A stretch of DNA of 64,000 nucleotides from Calothrix sp. PCC 7103 (GCF_000331305.1 NZ_KB217483.1:477534-541533); one strand, 5' to 3'; counted from the first letter of the stretch, positions 34,427 through 42,603 are shown. Notes: generated from the letters alone by a model not told the origin. Made by a program: numbers and translations.

Positions 34427-34467
34427 TTTCATCCTAATTTCATCGCTATCTGTCACACTTGTTAAAT
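34427..34467 (+). promoter_or_regulatory. Direct-repeat promoter DR19 for DUF2808 pair 2
   Basis: TTTCAT at 34427-34432 and 34438-34443, TGTCACAC, -10 TTGTTA (34459) or TTAAAT (34462). Duplicate of DR8. Confidence 0.7.
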
Positions 34468-34520
34468 AAAGGTTCACAAGCACAGAAGTGAATCTTGTGG
34501 TGAGTTGATACAGTTATCAT

Positions 34521-34997
34521 ATGAAGAGAAGAGTGAGTTATACGGGCGCACTACTAATTAGTTTAGTTATACTGGCAAATGTTAACTATGCTTTTGCTAA
34601 AACTGATAATAATCAATCATCAACTATTGAGAATCAAGTTAACCCTTTCTCTAATAGCTGGCGCCTTGTCAAGCATAGGTTCCAATTGCATATCCCCAAA
34701 AATGATAAACCACTTTCTCAAGTAATAATTGAGACTCCATCTACTGTGGCTGTAAGTAGTGATATTGAAGTGATAGATACTACAGGTCAGAAAGTTGACA
34801 TTAATATTTCCACAAATGGAAAACAAATTATCATCGACTTTCCTGACAAGGTAATTCATAACACTAAACTTTTAGTTAATCTTAACCGAGTTAGACAACC
34901 AACATCTGGTACTGATTCAGTTTATAGATTATCAGCTAAAGTTGTTGGTAGCGATGCAGAAATTCCAATGGGTGTAGCTACATTTAAAACCTTCTAG
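34521..34997 (+). CDS. Secreted DUF2808-family protein, type B
   Basis: 158 residues, signal peptide MKRRVSYTGALLISLVILANVNYAFA and the same domain as the product at 14108 (e.g. LVKHRFQLHIPKNDKPLSQ, VDINISTNGKQIIIDFPDKV). Differences are mostly conservative, so both copies appear to be under purifying selection. First gene of a duplicated two-gene unit. Confidence 0.72.
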   Translation: MKRRVSYTGALLISLVILANVNYAFAKTDNNQSSTIENQVNPFSNSWRLVKHRFQLHIPKNDKPLSQVIIETPSTVAVSSDIEVIDTTGQKVDINISTNGKQIIIDFPDKVIHNTKLLVNLNRVRQPTSGTDSVYRLSAKVVGSDAEIPMGVATFKTF

Positions 34998-35073
34998 TCC
35001 TTGTACTGACTGGCAACTGAACTTCATCTAAAAAAACATCGCTGTTAATTAACTAACAGACTAAGGTACTATT

Positions 35074-35565
35074 ATGAAAAAATCCTTAATTAGCACTACT
35101 GCTGTAGGCGCCATTTTTGCTGTACTTATCATACCCTCCATACCTGCAAGTGCTAGTTATGACAACGGTACAGTTCCTCATGTTGATGGTAATTATCAAT
35201 TCCCTCAAACAAAGCGGAGTAATGTCAGACACACCTTACGAATACATATTCCTAAAAATAGTCAGAGTATATCTCAAATTAGTATTGCAGTCCCAGAAGT
35301 TATTAACTGGAGTAAGAAGCTTAAAGATGTCGTCGTTAGTGGAAATAATGGGCAAAAAGTTAATGCTAACATTTCTCTAAATGAGAAGACAATCATACTA
35401 GCATTCAACGAACCAGTATCTCCTAACAGCAAGTTAGAAATTGATATCAAAAATATTAGACAGCCTATTCGTGGCAACGGTCCCGTTTACCGTTTATTTG
35501 CTAAATCTGTTAATACTAATACAAATATACAAATAGGTATAGCAAGATTTCGTGTTAATATTTAA
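35074..35565 (+). CDS. Secreted DUF2808-family protein, type C
   Basis: 163 residues, near-identical to the product at 14677 including the signal peptide and HVDGNYQFPQTKRSNVRHTLRIHIPKNSQ. The 76-nt gap to the type B gene is also conserved between the copies. A MerR-type promoter just beyond its 3' end points back toward it. Confidence 0.72.
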   Translation: MKKSLISTTAVGAIFAVLIIPSIPASASYDNGTVPHVDGNYQFPQTKRSNVRHTLRIHIPKNSQSISQISIAVPEVINWSKKLKDVVVSGNNGQKVNANISLNEKTIILAFNEPVSPNSKLEIDIKNIRQPIRGNGPVYRLFAKSVNTNTNIQIGIARFRVNI

Positions 35566-35591
35566 TCCGTCATAAATATTAATTTAAAATC

Positions 35592-35623
35592 ATGCTAAAT
35601 TCTCTACCTAAGCGGAGAGTCAA
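35592..35623 (-). promoter_or_regulatory. MerR-type promoter M1, pointing into DUF2808 gene
   Basis: On the minus strand: TTGACT (35618-35623), TCTCCGC-AAG-GTAGAGA dyad, 20-bp spacer, -10 TAGCAT (35592-35597). It closely matches M4 at 42941. No minus-strand gene follows, so it is either a relic of a lost gene or a source of antisense RNA to the 35074 gene. Confidence 0.5.
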
Positions 35624-35741
35624 GAGTAGTGTATCCGCTAACCTTAATACATTTATATTTGTCATCGATTATTGCTTAATTATTTGAACACTGATTGCCG
35701 TTTTAGATAGCGACAACCAGCATTCATCACGAGTGAGTTAC

Positions 35742-36095
35742 TTATGCAGCCATTGCTGTCGCCATTTGTCGGCAGGAATCTGCACAGCGACGGCAAGATT
35801 GAGCGCAGCGTTTGCAATGTTCGCTGTTATGTTTTTCGCATTCAGCAGCACAACGGTCACAAGCTTCAGCACAGACACTACACATTTGAGCATGAAGAGC
35901 AGAATTGCGAGACATGAAACGCGCGCAAAAAGTACAAGTATCAGCACAGTCTTGGCATAGCTTGATACATTGAACCATCATTTGTACCATATCGCTACTC
36001 AAGCAAGCGCTTGCACAATATTCGCAGTCGCGTAAGCAATCAAGACAGTTCTGAATGCAGGTTTCAAGCTGGGATTTATGAGTTGTTGTAGTCAT
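35742..36095 (-). CDS. Cys-rich four-helix-bundle copper-storage protein (Csp/DUF326-like)
   Basis: 117 residues with 22 Cys, arranged as CxxC and CxxxC pairs along helices (CIQNCLDCLRDCEYCASAC, CIKLCQDCADTCTFCARF, CSVCAEACDRCAAEC, CKRCAQSCRRCADSC). This is the pattern of Csp proteins that store many Cu(I) ions inside a four-helix bundle. No signal peptide, so cytosolic (Csp3-like). SD AGGAGT lies 8 nt before the ATG. A clear MerR box is not seen upstream, although the gene fits the copper section. Confidence 0.88.
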   Translation of the reverse strand: MTTTTHKSQLETCIQNCLDCLRDCEYCASACLSSDMVQMMVQCIKLCQDCADTCTFCARFMSRNSALHAQMCSVCAEACDRCAAECEKHNSEHCKRCAQSCRRCADSCRQMATAMAA

Positions 36096-36240
36096 GATTT
36101 GACTCCTAAATTGATAAATCTTACATGAGGCAGTATTTATGCCTTCTTGTCGCTACATTAAGAAATTGCTAGTTCTAGTTACGTCTTCCTAATGGCATAA
36201 GAAATATTTACTACTATTTATTACTAATTAAATACAAAAA

Positions 36241-36278
36241 TTTCATGCTGATTTCATATTTGGCTGCGAAACTAGGTA
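36241..36278 (+). promoter_or_regulatory. Direct-repeat promoter DR20 for DUF305 gene
   Basis: TTTCAT at 36241-36246 and 36252-36257, GCGAAAC, -10 TAGGTA at 36273-36278. A MerR-type promoter lies 40 nt further on. Confidence 0.7.
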
Positions 36279-36317
36279 ATAAAGGTGGACACCACCCAAA
36301 TTAAATCATTCTACAGG

Positions 36318-36349
36318 TTGACTCTCCAGCCAACTGGAGATTTTACAAT
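36318..36349 (+). promoter_or_regulatory. MerR-type promoter M2 for DUF305 gene
   Basis: TTGACT (36318-36323), TCTCCAG-CCAA-CTGGAGA dyad, 20-bp spacer, -10 TACAAT (36344-36349). The overlong spacer is the hallmark of MerR-activated promoters. Confidence 0.75.
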
Positions 36350-36376
36350 CTAAACGGAAATCATAAATCATAATTT

Positions 36377-37105
36377 ATGCAACTCTCTAATCTCAAAAAT
36401 AAATTCTTTACATTTAGCCTGATTGCTACGGCAACTCTTGCTACTGGTGCCTTAGCAGCTTGTTCCACAACTGCATCCCAAAACGAGGTTCAATCGAATA
36501 ATTCTACTCCTGCAACCGAAGCTACCGACAAGCAGACGGCTCAGGGTGGTATGAATCATGATGGTATGAATCATGGTGGGATGAATCATAGCAACATGTC
36601 AATGGATTTAGGTCCAGCCGATGCAAATTTCGATTTGCGATTTATTGACTCAATGATTCCGCACCACGAAGGCGCCGTGATGATGGCAAAACAAGCACTG
36701 GAAAAATCGAAGCGTCCAGAAATTAAAAAACTAGCAAACGATATTATTAAAGCTCAAAACAAAGAAATTGCTGAACTTAAGCAGTGGCGCCAAGCTTGGT
36801 ATCCCTCATCTGGAAGCAAGCCTGTAGCTTACGATGCAAAGCTTAATAAAACTGTGGACATGTCCTCTGAACAAATGCAAATGATGATGATGAACATGGA
36901 CTTAGGTGCAGCAGACAACGAGTTTGACTTGCGCTTTATTAATGCGATGATTCCTCACCACGAAGGCGCCTTAACAATGGCAAGAGATGCTGCCGCCAAA
37001 TCGAAGCGTCCGGAAATCAAGAAGCTGGCGGCTGATATTATTTCCTCACAACAAGCAGAAATTAGTCAGATGAAGCAGTGGCGTCAAGCTTGGTATAAAA
37101 AATAA
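36377..37105 (+). CDS. Double DUF305 Met/His-rich lipoprotein, CopM-like
   Basis: 242 residues. Lipoprotein signal (ALAAC), Met/His linker (MNHDGMNHGGMNHSNMSM), then two DUF305 domains, each with FDLRFI-MIPHHEGA and LK/MKQWRQAWY. DUF305 proteins such as CopM of Synechocystis bind copper in the periplasm. Duplication of the domain and the Met-His linker suggest Cu(I)/Cu(II) buffering. It carries both a direct-repeat and a MerR-type promoter, the only gene in the window with both. Confidence 0.88.
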   Translation: MQLSNLKNKFFTFSLIATATLATGALAACSTTASQNEVQSNNSTPATEATDKQTAQGGMNHDGMNHGGMNHSNMSMDLGPADANFDLRFIDSMIPHHEGAVMMAKQALEKSKRPEIKKLANDIIKAQNKEIAELKQWRQAWYPSSGSKPVAYDAKLNKTVDMSSEQMQMMMMNMDLGAADNEFDLRFINAMIPHHEGALTMARDAAAKSKRPEIKKLAADIISSQQAEISQMKQWRQAWYKK

Positions 37106-37160
37106 TCTGGAATATTTAAAGAAAGGCAATTTGACTAGCTGATTTTTTTGCTTGGCTCCA

Positions 37161-37187
37161 CCTACCTGTAAAAGGGTAGGTTTTTTT
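37161..37187 (+). terminator. Intrinsic terminator
   Basis: CCTACC (37161-37166) with GGTAGG (37175-37180), then seven T; ends the DUF305 transcript. Confidence 0.85.
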
Positions 37188-37243
37188 GAATTGAGCAGGT
37201 GCTTCTCTGAGTGCTTACTTCTATTTTAAAAAATTGAGTTAAA

Positions 37244-37281
37244 TTTCATCTTGATTTCATCCGACTATGAGAATCTTATTT
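37244..37281 (+). promoter_or_regulatory. Direct-repeat promoter DR21 for SLH porin
   Basis: TTTCAT at 37244-37249 and 37255-37260, -10 TTATTT at 37276-37281. The SD GTGAGGAATA (37317-37326) is identical to that of the lipoprotein at 26562. Confidence 0.7.
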
Positions 37282-37332
37282 ATAGGGGAAACCTGCTGTA
37301 ACAAATATTACTTTGTGTGAGGAATAAAAATC

Positions 37333-39045
37333 ATGTCCCAAGCTAAATTCTTGTGGAAATGTCTACTGTTTAGTCCTGTTGCTCTAGTAAGTAGCCTTGC
37401 TTTTTCAGTATCAACCATAGCTGCTGAGAATGCAGTAAAGTCTGAAGTAAATCAAATTGATGTTCTAGCTCAAGTAGACTCGACTTCCGGTAATTCTTCT
37501 TTAAACCAAATCCAACAATACAGTGGTGACACTGCCCAAGTCACATCTGTTTCCCAGTTTTCTGATGTGCAACCTACAGACTGGGCTTTCCAAGCGTTGC
37601 AGTCGCTTGTTGAGCGTTATGGTTGTATTGCTGGTTATCCGAATGGGACTTTTCGGGGAAATCGTGCTATGACCCGTTATGAATTTGCCGCTGGTTTAAA
37701 TGCTTGCTTAGAGCGAGTCAACGAACTGATTGCCACAGCTACTACTAACTTGGTTACTAAAGAAGACTTAGCAACCTTGCAACGACTTCAAGAAGAATTC
37801 TCTGCTGAACTCGCGACTCTACGCGGTCGTGTAGATGCTCTTGAAGCTCGTACTTCTGAAATAGAAGCCAATCAATTTTCCACTACAACAAAGCTGAATG
37901 GAGAAATCATCTTTAACGTATCTAATGTTTTTGGGGGTAATAAAAGGGCGGTGTCTTCTGGCGCCAACCCAAATACCGCTAGAGAATTAGATTCTAACAC
38001 TATTTTCACTGACCGAGTTCGTTTAATCTTGAATACGAGCTTTGATGCTAAAGACTTGTTGCAAATACGTTTGCAAGCCCGAAATGTAACTCCCTATGAC
38101 ACAAATGTTACAGGCACTAACATGACCCGCTTTGGTTTCGATGGAAATCAAGATAATAACATGGGTGTTGATAAAGTCAACTACTCTTTTGACCTCAGTG
38201 ATTCAATACGAGTCAAAGTAGATGCAGCAGGTGGTAATATATACGACAATATCAACAACTTCAACCCAGACTTAGCTAGTGATAATAAGGGCGCTTTATC
38301 TCGTTATGGTCGTTTTAGCCCCATTTACCGCACAGGCTTTGGTGGTGCAGGCGCAACTATAAATATAAATCCGAAAGGTTCTCCTTTCTCTGCATCAGCA
38401 TCTTATGTAGCTCGTACAGCAAATAATCCTGGTCTAGGTGCAGGTCTGACAAATGGCGCCTACACTGCTCTTGGTCAACTAGTTTTCCAACCTAGTAAAG
38501 CATTAAATGTTGGTTTGACTTATGCTCGTAACTATCAAAATAGTTTGTCTGGTATCAACATGTTTGAAGGTACTGGGAGTATCTACGCGGGTAATCCTTT
38601 TAATGGTGTTGCCACTACTGCCAACCACTATGGCATACAAGCAAATTTCATACCTAGCTCAAGCTTGACCATTGGTGGCTGGTACGGTTATGCCGATGCT
38701 GAAGCATTGGTAAATGGTGCAGGAGTAAATAAAGGAGATAATGCATCAATCAATTATTGGGCTGCAACCCTTAGCATCAAAGACTTTGTGAAAGAAGGTA
38801 ACTTGCTTGGCTTTATCTTTGGTCAACCACCTAAAGTCAGCAGTAACGATGCTTTCACTTCTGCCACAAGAACTATTAGACGCGAAGATAACGACACTTC
38901 TTACCACCTGGAAGCTTTGTACCGTATGCAAGTAAATAAGAATATTTCTGTTACTCCAGGTTTATTAGTAATCTTCAATCCCGAACATAACAACAACAAT
39001 GACACTATATATGTAGGTACACTCCGTACTAACTTTTCGTTTTAG
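37333..39045 (+). CDS. SLH-domain outer-membrane porin (iron-uptake-porin/Slp family)
   Basis: 570 residues: signal peptide, SLH domain (SQFSDVQPTDWAFQALQSLVERYGCIAGYPNGTFRGNRAMTRYEFAAGLNACLERV, ~75-135), a coiled coil (LATLQRLQEEFSAELATLRGRVDALEARTSEIEANQ), then a beta-barrel ending in TNFSF with a C-terminal aromatic. These are the major outer-membrane channels of cyanobacteria; some pass inorganic ions. Control by the metal-linked promoter suggests remodelling of outer-membrane permeability. Confidence 0.92.
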   Translation: MSQAKFLWKCLLFSPVALVSSLAFSVSTIAAENAVKSEVNQIDVLAQVDSTSGNSSLNQIQQYSGDTAQVTSVSQFSDVQPTDWAFQALQSLVERYGCIAGYPNGTFRGNRAMTRYEFAAGLNACLERVNELIATATTNLVTKEDLATLQRLQEEFSAELATLRGRVDALEARTSEIEANQFSTTTKLNGEIIFNVSNVFGGNKRAVSSGANPNTARELDSNTIFTDRVRLILNTSFDAKDLLQIRLQARNVTPYDTNVTGTNMTRFGFDGNQDNNMGVDKVNYSFDLSDSIRVKVDAAGGNIYDNINNFNPDLASDNKGALSRYGRFSPIYRTGFGGAGATININPKGSPFSASASYVARTANNPGLGAGLTNGAYTALGQLVFQPSKALNVGLTYARNYQNSLSGINMFEGTGSIYAGNPFNGVATTANHYGIQANFIPSSSLTIGGWYGYADAEALVNGAGVNKGDNASINYWAATLSIKDFVKEGNLLGFIFGQPPKVSSNDAFTSATRTIRREDNDTSYHLEALYRMQVNKNISVTPGLLVIFNPEHNNNNDTIYVGTLRTNFSF

Positions 39046-39093
39046 AGTGCAATTCGCTGTTGTTTAGGGAGCATCTCACTCAAGTGCAAATCT

Positions 39094-39117
39094 AGAGACG
39101 CGATATGTCGCGTCTCT
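39094..39117 (+). repeat. GTAGAGAC-type palindrome / terminator
   Basis: AGAGACGCGA - TATG - TCGCGTCTCT, followed by ATAATCTTG. A dispersed palindrome that probably ends the porin transcript. Confidence 0.6.
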
Positions 39118-39303
39118 ATAATCTTGATTTGAGTGACGCGCAGTTCGTGAACACGAATAAATTAGAAATGCTACATAGTTTATTTTCTGTATAAAAAGAT
39201 GCTAATAGTTTGTTAATAGTACTTGAGTCGTTTTAGATGCATAACATTTAATAAAGTTTTTGTAGTTTTAAACGCAAGCATAAATTTCTTATATTGCTTC
39301 ATA

Positions 39304-39341
39304 TTTCATATTGATTTCATCTTGACCTGTCAGAATTAAAA
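39304..39341 (+). promoter_or_regulatory. Direct-repeat promoter DR22 without CDS
   Basis: TTTCAT at 39304-39309 and 39315-39320, CTGTCAG, -10 TTAAAA at 39336-39341. The nearest CDS is 600 nt away, beyond a pseudogene. A perfect 11-bp stem (ACTTAGTTAAA 39363-39373 with TTTAACTAAGT 39386-39396) follows, without a T-tract. Confidence 0.55.
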
Positions 39342-39439
39342 TAGCTCAATCAGGTCCATTGCACTTAGTTAAATTTTATTACTACTTTAACTAAGTCTCA
39401 CTTACACCTACTTGGCAATTGGACTTGCTGAGTGTTTCT

Positions 39440-39740
39440 TAATTTGTTTACAGTAATATTGCGATTTTCTTAATAACCAATTATACATTATAGCTACAAA
39501 AATCTTTTAAGTCGTCTCTTGACGCTAGCTTTCTTAAAGTCTATTTTCAAAGTTTTGTTGACTGTTCATAATTTGATCAATTTTATTGTCCACCTATTGC
39601 ATTTTATCCAGAATATCAAATTCGCTTGATTTAACACAGTTCCGGCATAACTCAATCCTTACAAGACAAAGATTTTGGCTTATTTAAACTACGTGTATTT
39701 ACCCATGTTTGATATCATTTTTAACAACAAGCGTATCCTT
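39440..39740 (-). pseudogene. Decayed copy of the Cys-rich secreted protein gene at 42604
   Basis: Blocks match the region 42515-42705: CAATATTGCGATTTT-TT, ACCAATTATACATTATAGC-ACAA, TTTTGTTGACTGTTCAT, TTGTCCACCT-TTGC, and CATTTTTAACAACAAGCGTATCC. The copy has a ~90-nt insertion and no open frame. It adjoins the MerR-type promoter M3 region. The gap 39741-39878 holds nothing else recognisable. Confidence 0.55.
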
Positions 39741-39878
39741 TTATAGTTCACTATATAGTTAAGTAAATATGTATAAAGATTTATTTCCAGATTTGATTGC
39801 AATACCTACAAACTGAGCTGTCATCTTAATTACAATTAGGCGCCAGTCCAAGAAAAAAATTTAGAAACTAGAAAGGGG

Positions 39879-39909
39879 TTGACTCTATAGCCCACTAGAG
39901 GGTTAAAAA
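39879..39909 (+). promoter_or_regulatory. MerR-type promoter M3 for thioredoxin-like gene
   Basis: TTGACT (39879-39884), CTCTATAG-CCCA-CTAGAG dyad (weaker than the others), 19-20 bp spacer, -10 TAAAAA/AAAAAT near 39904. Confidence 0.6.
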
Positions 39910-39941
39910 TAAATAAGTAAGAAAAATTTTAGGTGGACATT

Positions 39942-40190
39942 ATGACAAAACGTCAAATAGAAATTTTTACGGCTGACTGTCCTCTCTGTGATGAAACAGT
40001 GCAAATGGTGCAAGAATTGGCTTGCTCTCATTGTGAAGTATCGATTTATAAGCTGCGGCAAGAACAGGAAAAAGCCAAACAGTATGGAGTAAATGCAGTG
40101 CCAGCGATCATCGTTAATGGAAAACTAGTTCTGACTGGCAAACCTAATCGAGAGCAACTTATAGCTGCTGGGGTGGGTCAAAGTATCTGA
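39942..40190 (+). CDS. Small thioredoxin-fold protein with CPLC motif
   Basis: 82 residues from ATG 39942; the GTG at 39933 is part of the SD AGGTGG. It has IEIFTADCPLCDETVQMVQ (CxxC at ~12-15), a second pair CSHCE, and a cis-Pro loop AVPAIIVNGKLVLTGKP. It resembles glutaredoxin-like or MerT/MerP-associated small thioredoxins. It could reduce thiols or bind soft metals in the cytosol; MerR-type control points to metal responsiveness. Confidence 0.8.
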   Translation: MTKRQIEIFTADCPLCDETVQMVQELACSHCEVSIYKLRQEQEKAKQYGVNAVPAIIVNGKLVLTGKPNREQLIAAGVGQSI

Positions 40191-40264
40191 CGTTTACACA
40201 TATCGTGAAAAGTTAGAGGTATGGAGTCCAGGGTGTGATAGCCTAAGTGAAAATCGTGCATTCG

Positions 40265-40301
40265 TAGAGACGCTTTCACGTAAACGTAAGCGCGTCTCTA
40301 C
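40265..40301. repeat. GTAGAGAC-type palindrome
   Basis: GTAGAGACGC with GCGTCTCTAC around a 16-nt loop; third member of this palindrome group and a possible terminator. Confidence 0.55.
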
Positions 40302-40470
40302 CTGCTTGCAATTTTTTACAATTCCTGAACGAACTGCTACACAGCATTAAGCTTTGTATACTTTGCTCTTATCAAAATTATAAATATCTGCGACAATAGT
40401 ATACAGAAAATTTTGGTATTAATTATAAATATATAGATGTGTAAATGTTGAGTCACAATCAAAAAAATGT

Positions 40471-40863
40471 ATGTTAATTGGTCAAGTCACAGTTTTAAGC
40501 GGAGTTCCGATTGGAACTATTCGCTATTATGAGAGTTTAGGTCTCCTCAAATCTTATGGACGTACAGAGGGAGGATATCGGCAGTTTTCAGAAGATGTCC
40601 TTACCCGTTTAGCTTTTATTAAACGGGCACAAAATCTTGGTCTTAGTCTAGAGGAAATTAGAGATATTCTTAATGTTTATGACAATGGAAAGCCCCCATG
40701 TAGTGATATTAAAGAAAAGTTAGAAAACAAGCTGTTAGAAATTGATAATAAAATTGACGAACTGTTAACTCTACGCAATGAACTAGGAGAATTACTTTCT
40801 GGTTGGAAAAATTTACCAGACAAGCCAGAGGACAAAATTTGCCCAATCATTCAGAAAAATTAA
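40471..40863 (+). CDS. MerR-family metal-responsive regulator 1
   Basis: 130 residues. HTH: LIGQVTVLSGVPIGTIRYYESLGLLKSYGRTEGGYRQF; then a coiled-coil dimerisation helix and the metal loop. Cys occur at PPCSD (equivalent to Cys79 of MerR/ZntR) and at KICPIIQKN (equivalent to the last loop Cys, CPII as in CueR). The intermediate loop Cys is replaced (SGWKNLP). Metal identity is uncertain; copper is inferred from the genes bearing cognate-looking promoters. Its own upstream region lacks a MerR dyad. Confidence 0.9.
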   Translation: MLIGQVTVLSGVPIGTIRYYESLGLLKSYGRTEGGYRQFSEDVLTRLAFIKRAQNLGLSLEEIRDILNVYDNGKPPCSDIKEKLENKLLEIDNKIDELLTLRNELGELLSGWKNLPDKPEDKICPIIQKN

Positions 40864-40935
40864 CCTACTGGTCGATAGTTCTATTTTCCAATTTTGAACT
40901 ACTTTTGCAATAAAACATTGTAATTGGAAAAAATA

Positions 40936-41412
40936 ATGAAAAACAAGCCAATCAAGTCTTGGATAATTTGGGTTTTAGCTACACCGGAAGTGAACTTATT
41001 CCTTTTTGCTTTTCTCATAAATTTTGTTTATGAAGTTTGGCAGGCGCCTTATTACGAATTCTATGGTAAGCCGACTTTATTAGACAAAATTAAAGACTTA
41101 ACTCACTGTTCATTCGGTGATGGCGTTATTACTCTTATTAGTGCTTGGATTGTAAGTATGCTAGATCGTTCTCGTCGTTGGATGATTAATCCAACCTTGA
41201 AATTTACTTTACTTTTTACTAGTGTAGGTTTAATCATCACCTTAGTAATTGAAACATACCGAGTAAATGTCACTAAAACCTATGGAGTTCCGCTATTCGC
41301 TGTACCTGTTCTTGGTATGAGTTGGCTAGCTGTATTTCAGTGGATTATTTTGCCACCGTTGGTACTTTATTTAAGTCACCGTCAGATGTTGGGCTATCGA
41401 AAGGAACGATAA
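40936..41412 (+). CDS. Unrecognised four-TM membrane protein
   Basis: 158 residues from ATG 40936 (TTG 40924 possible). Hydrophobic segments at about 10-30, 55-75, 85-105 and 115-140. Notable motifs: NFVYEVWQAPYYEFYGKP near the first helix and THCSFGDGVITLISAWIV in the second. I do not recognise a characterised family. It starts 73 nt after merR-1 and is probably cotranscribed, so a metal- or membrane-related role is possible but unproven. Confidence 0.7.
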   Translation: MKNKPIKSWIIWVLATPEVNLFLFAFLINFVYEVWQAPYYEFYGKPTLLDKIKDLTHCSFGDGVITLISAWIVSMLDRSRRWMINPTLKFTLLFTSVGLIITLVIETYRVNVTKTYGVPLFAVPVLGMSWLAVFQWIILPPLVLYLSHRQMLGYRKER

Positions 41413-41450
41413 ATAATGGTACTAAATTACTAAAAAATATGTAGCAATAT

Positions 41451-42494
41451 TTAGCTTATTTTTCTCCAGTTTTGACCCCTATCCAGCGATTGAAATACAG
41501 CATTTTTGTCATTAACTGCATAAAGTACCTGTGGACTGTTAGCAGAAGAAGCTAGTTTCACAATCACTCCACTAGTTTCAGTCCAAAGCTTATTCCAAGT
41601 TTTTCCACCGTCATTACTGCGATAAATACCTGGCGCCGACTTGAGAAAACGGTATCCATACATAACAGTAGTATCACCGTCTTTAAGCAAAGCTAAACTA
41701 ACTATGGGGGCTTCTTGAGTGTTTGGTATTAAAGTCCAATCATTACCTCCATTGCTACTTTCATACATACCCGCGCGAGTAGTAGCAAAAACATGGTCAG
41801 GGTTCCGTGGGTCCACTGCAAGCTCAAAAGGAGTACCACCTAACCCCTGACTGCCAAGTTGATTCCAAGTTTTGCCACCATCTTTAGAAATGTGCAGTGG
41901 TGCTTGGGTTCCAGAAACAGGAAATCCATAAAAAACTTGCGGGTTACTAGGAGATATCGCTAAAGCATGAAAATCTACCCCTGGCATCGAAATTTGTTGC
42001 CAATCCTGCCCTTGATTCTCACTTTTGATAAATCCTAAATTACCTCCAGTAGGAGGGTGTCCGCTAGCATAAAAGCGATTGCTGTTTGTAGGGTCGGCAG
42101 TGAAACCCATGTAGTCGGCTCGTTCTTTCCCCATCCAATACCAATCACCAATTTCGGAACGTTGCAACAGTCCATTGTGAGTAGCAATATAAATTACTTT
42201 AGGATTATCTCGATTTACTGCCAAACCATGAACGTGATTGTTTGTTTGCCAATTGACAGCAGGCTCCAAAGATACTTTTGTAACTGTGGGCTGAGACTGA
42301 GACTGGGGTTGTGGTGCTTTTTGATTTGTTGAAGCGCTTAACCTATCGCTAGAAGGTTCCTGGTTAGAACGACTTAACAAAAAACCAAAACCTCCACCAA
42401 TAGAAAGAGATACAATAATGGGGATGGCACAACAAGCTACCATTGCGATTCCCATCCACTTCATAGTGTGGTCTTTAGAGTTAGGATTATTCAT
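41451..42494 (-). CDS. Membrane-anchored BNR/sialidase-like beta-propeller protein
   Basis: 347 residues: N-terminal TM (GIAMVACCAIPIIVSLSIGGGFGFLL), Ser/Gln linker, then repeated blades with Asp-box motifs (SKDGGKTWNQLG, SSNGGNDWTLI, SNDGGKTWNKL, SLDRGQNWRKI) and HVHGLAVNRDNPKVIYIATHNGL. This matches the F510_1955-type 'glycosyl hydrolase' propellers often found beside copper and mercury genes; no catalytic glycosidase residues can be confirmed. It is likely periplasmic. Function unknown. Confidence 0.8.
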   Translation of the reverse strand: MNNPNSKDHTMKWMGIAMVACCAIPIIVSLSIGGGFGFLLSRSNQEPSSDRLSASTNQKAPQPQSQSQPTVTKVSLEPAVNWQTNNHVHGLAVNRDNPKVIYIATHNGLLQRSEIGDWYWMGKERADYMGFTADPTNSNRFYASGHPPTGGNLGFIKSENQGQDWQQISMPGVDFHALAISPSNPQVFYGFPVSGTQAPLHISKDGGKTWNQLGSQGLGGTPFELAVDPRNPDHVFATTRAGMYESSNGGNDWTLIPNTQEAPIVSLALLKDGDTTVMYGYRFLKSAPGIYRSNDGGKTWNKLWTETSGVIVKLASSANSPQVLYAVNDKNAVFQSLDRGQNWRKIS

Positions 42495-42603
42495 GATAGG
42501 TAATTCTTAATTTAATTACAGCAATATTGCGATTTTGTTACCAATTATACATTATAGCGACAAGGATATTTTAAGCCATCCTTGCCGCTAGTCTTCTAGA
42601 AAT

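Noticed and set aside
35738-35960. Overlapping long frames on both strands in the Cys-rich bundle gene
   Set aside because: They are shadows of the strongly biased Cys codon pattern of the 35742-36095 gene.
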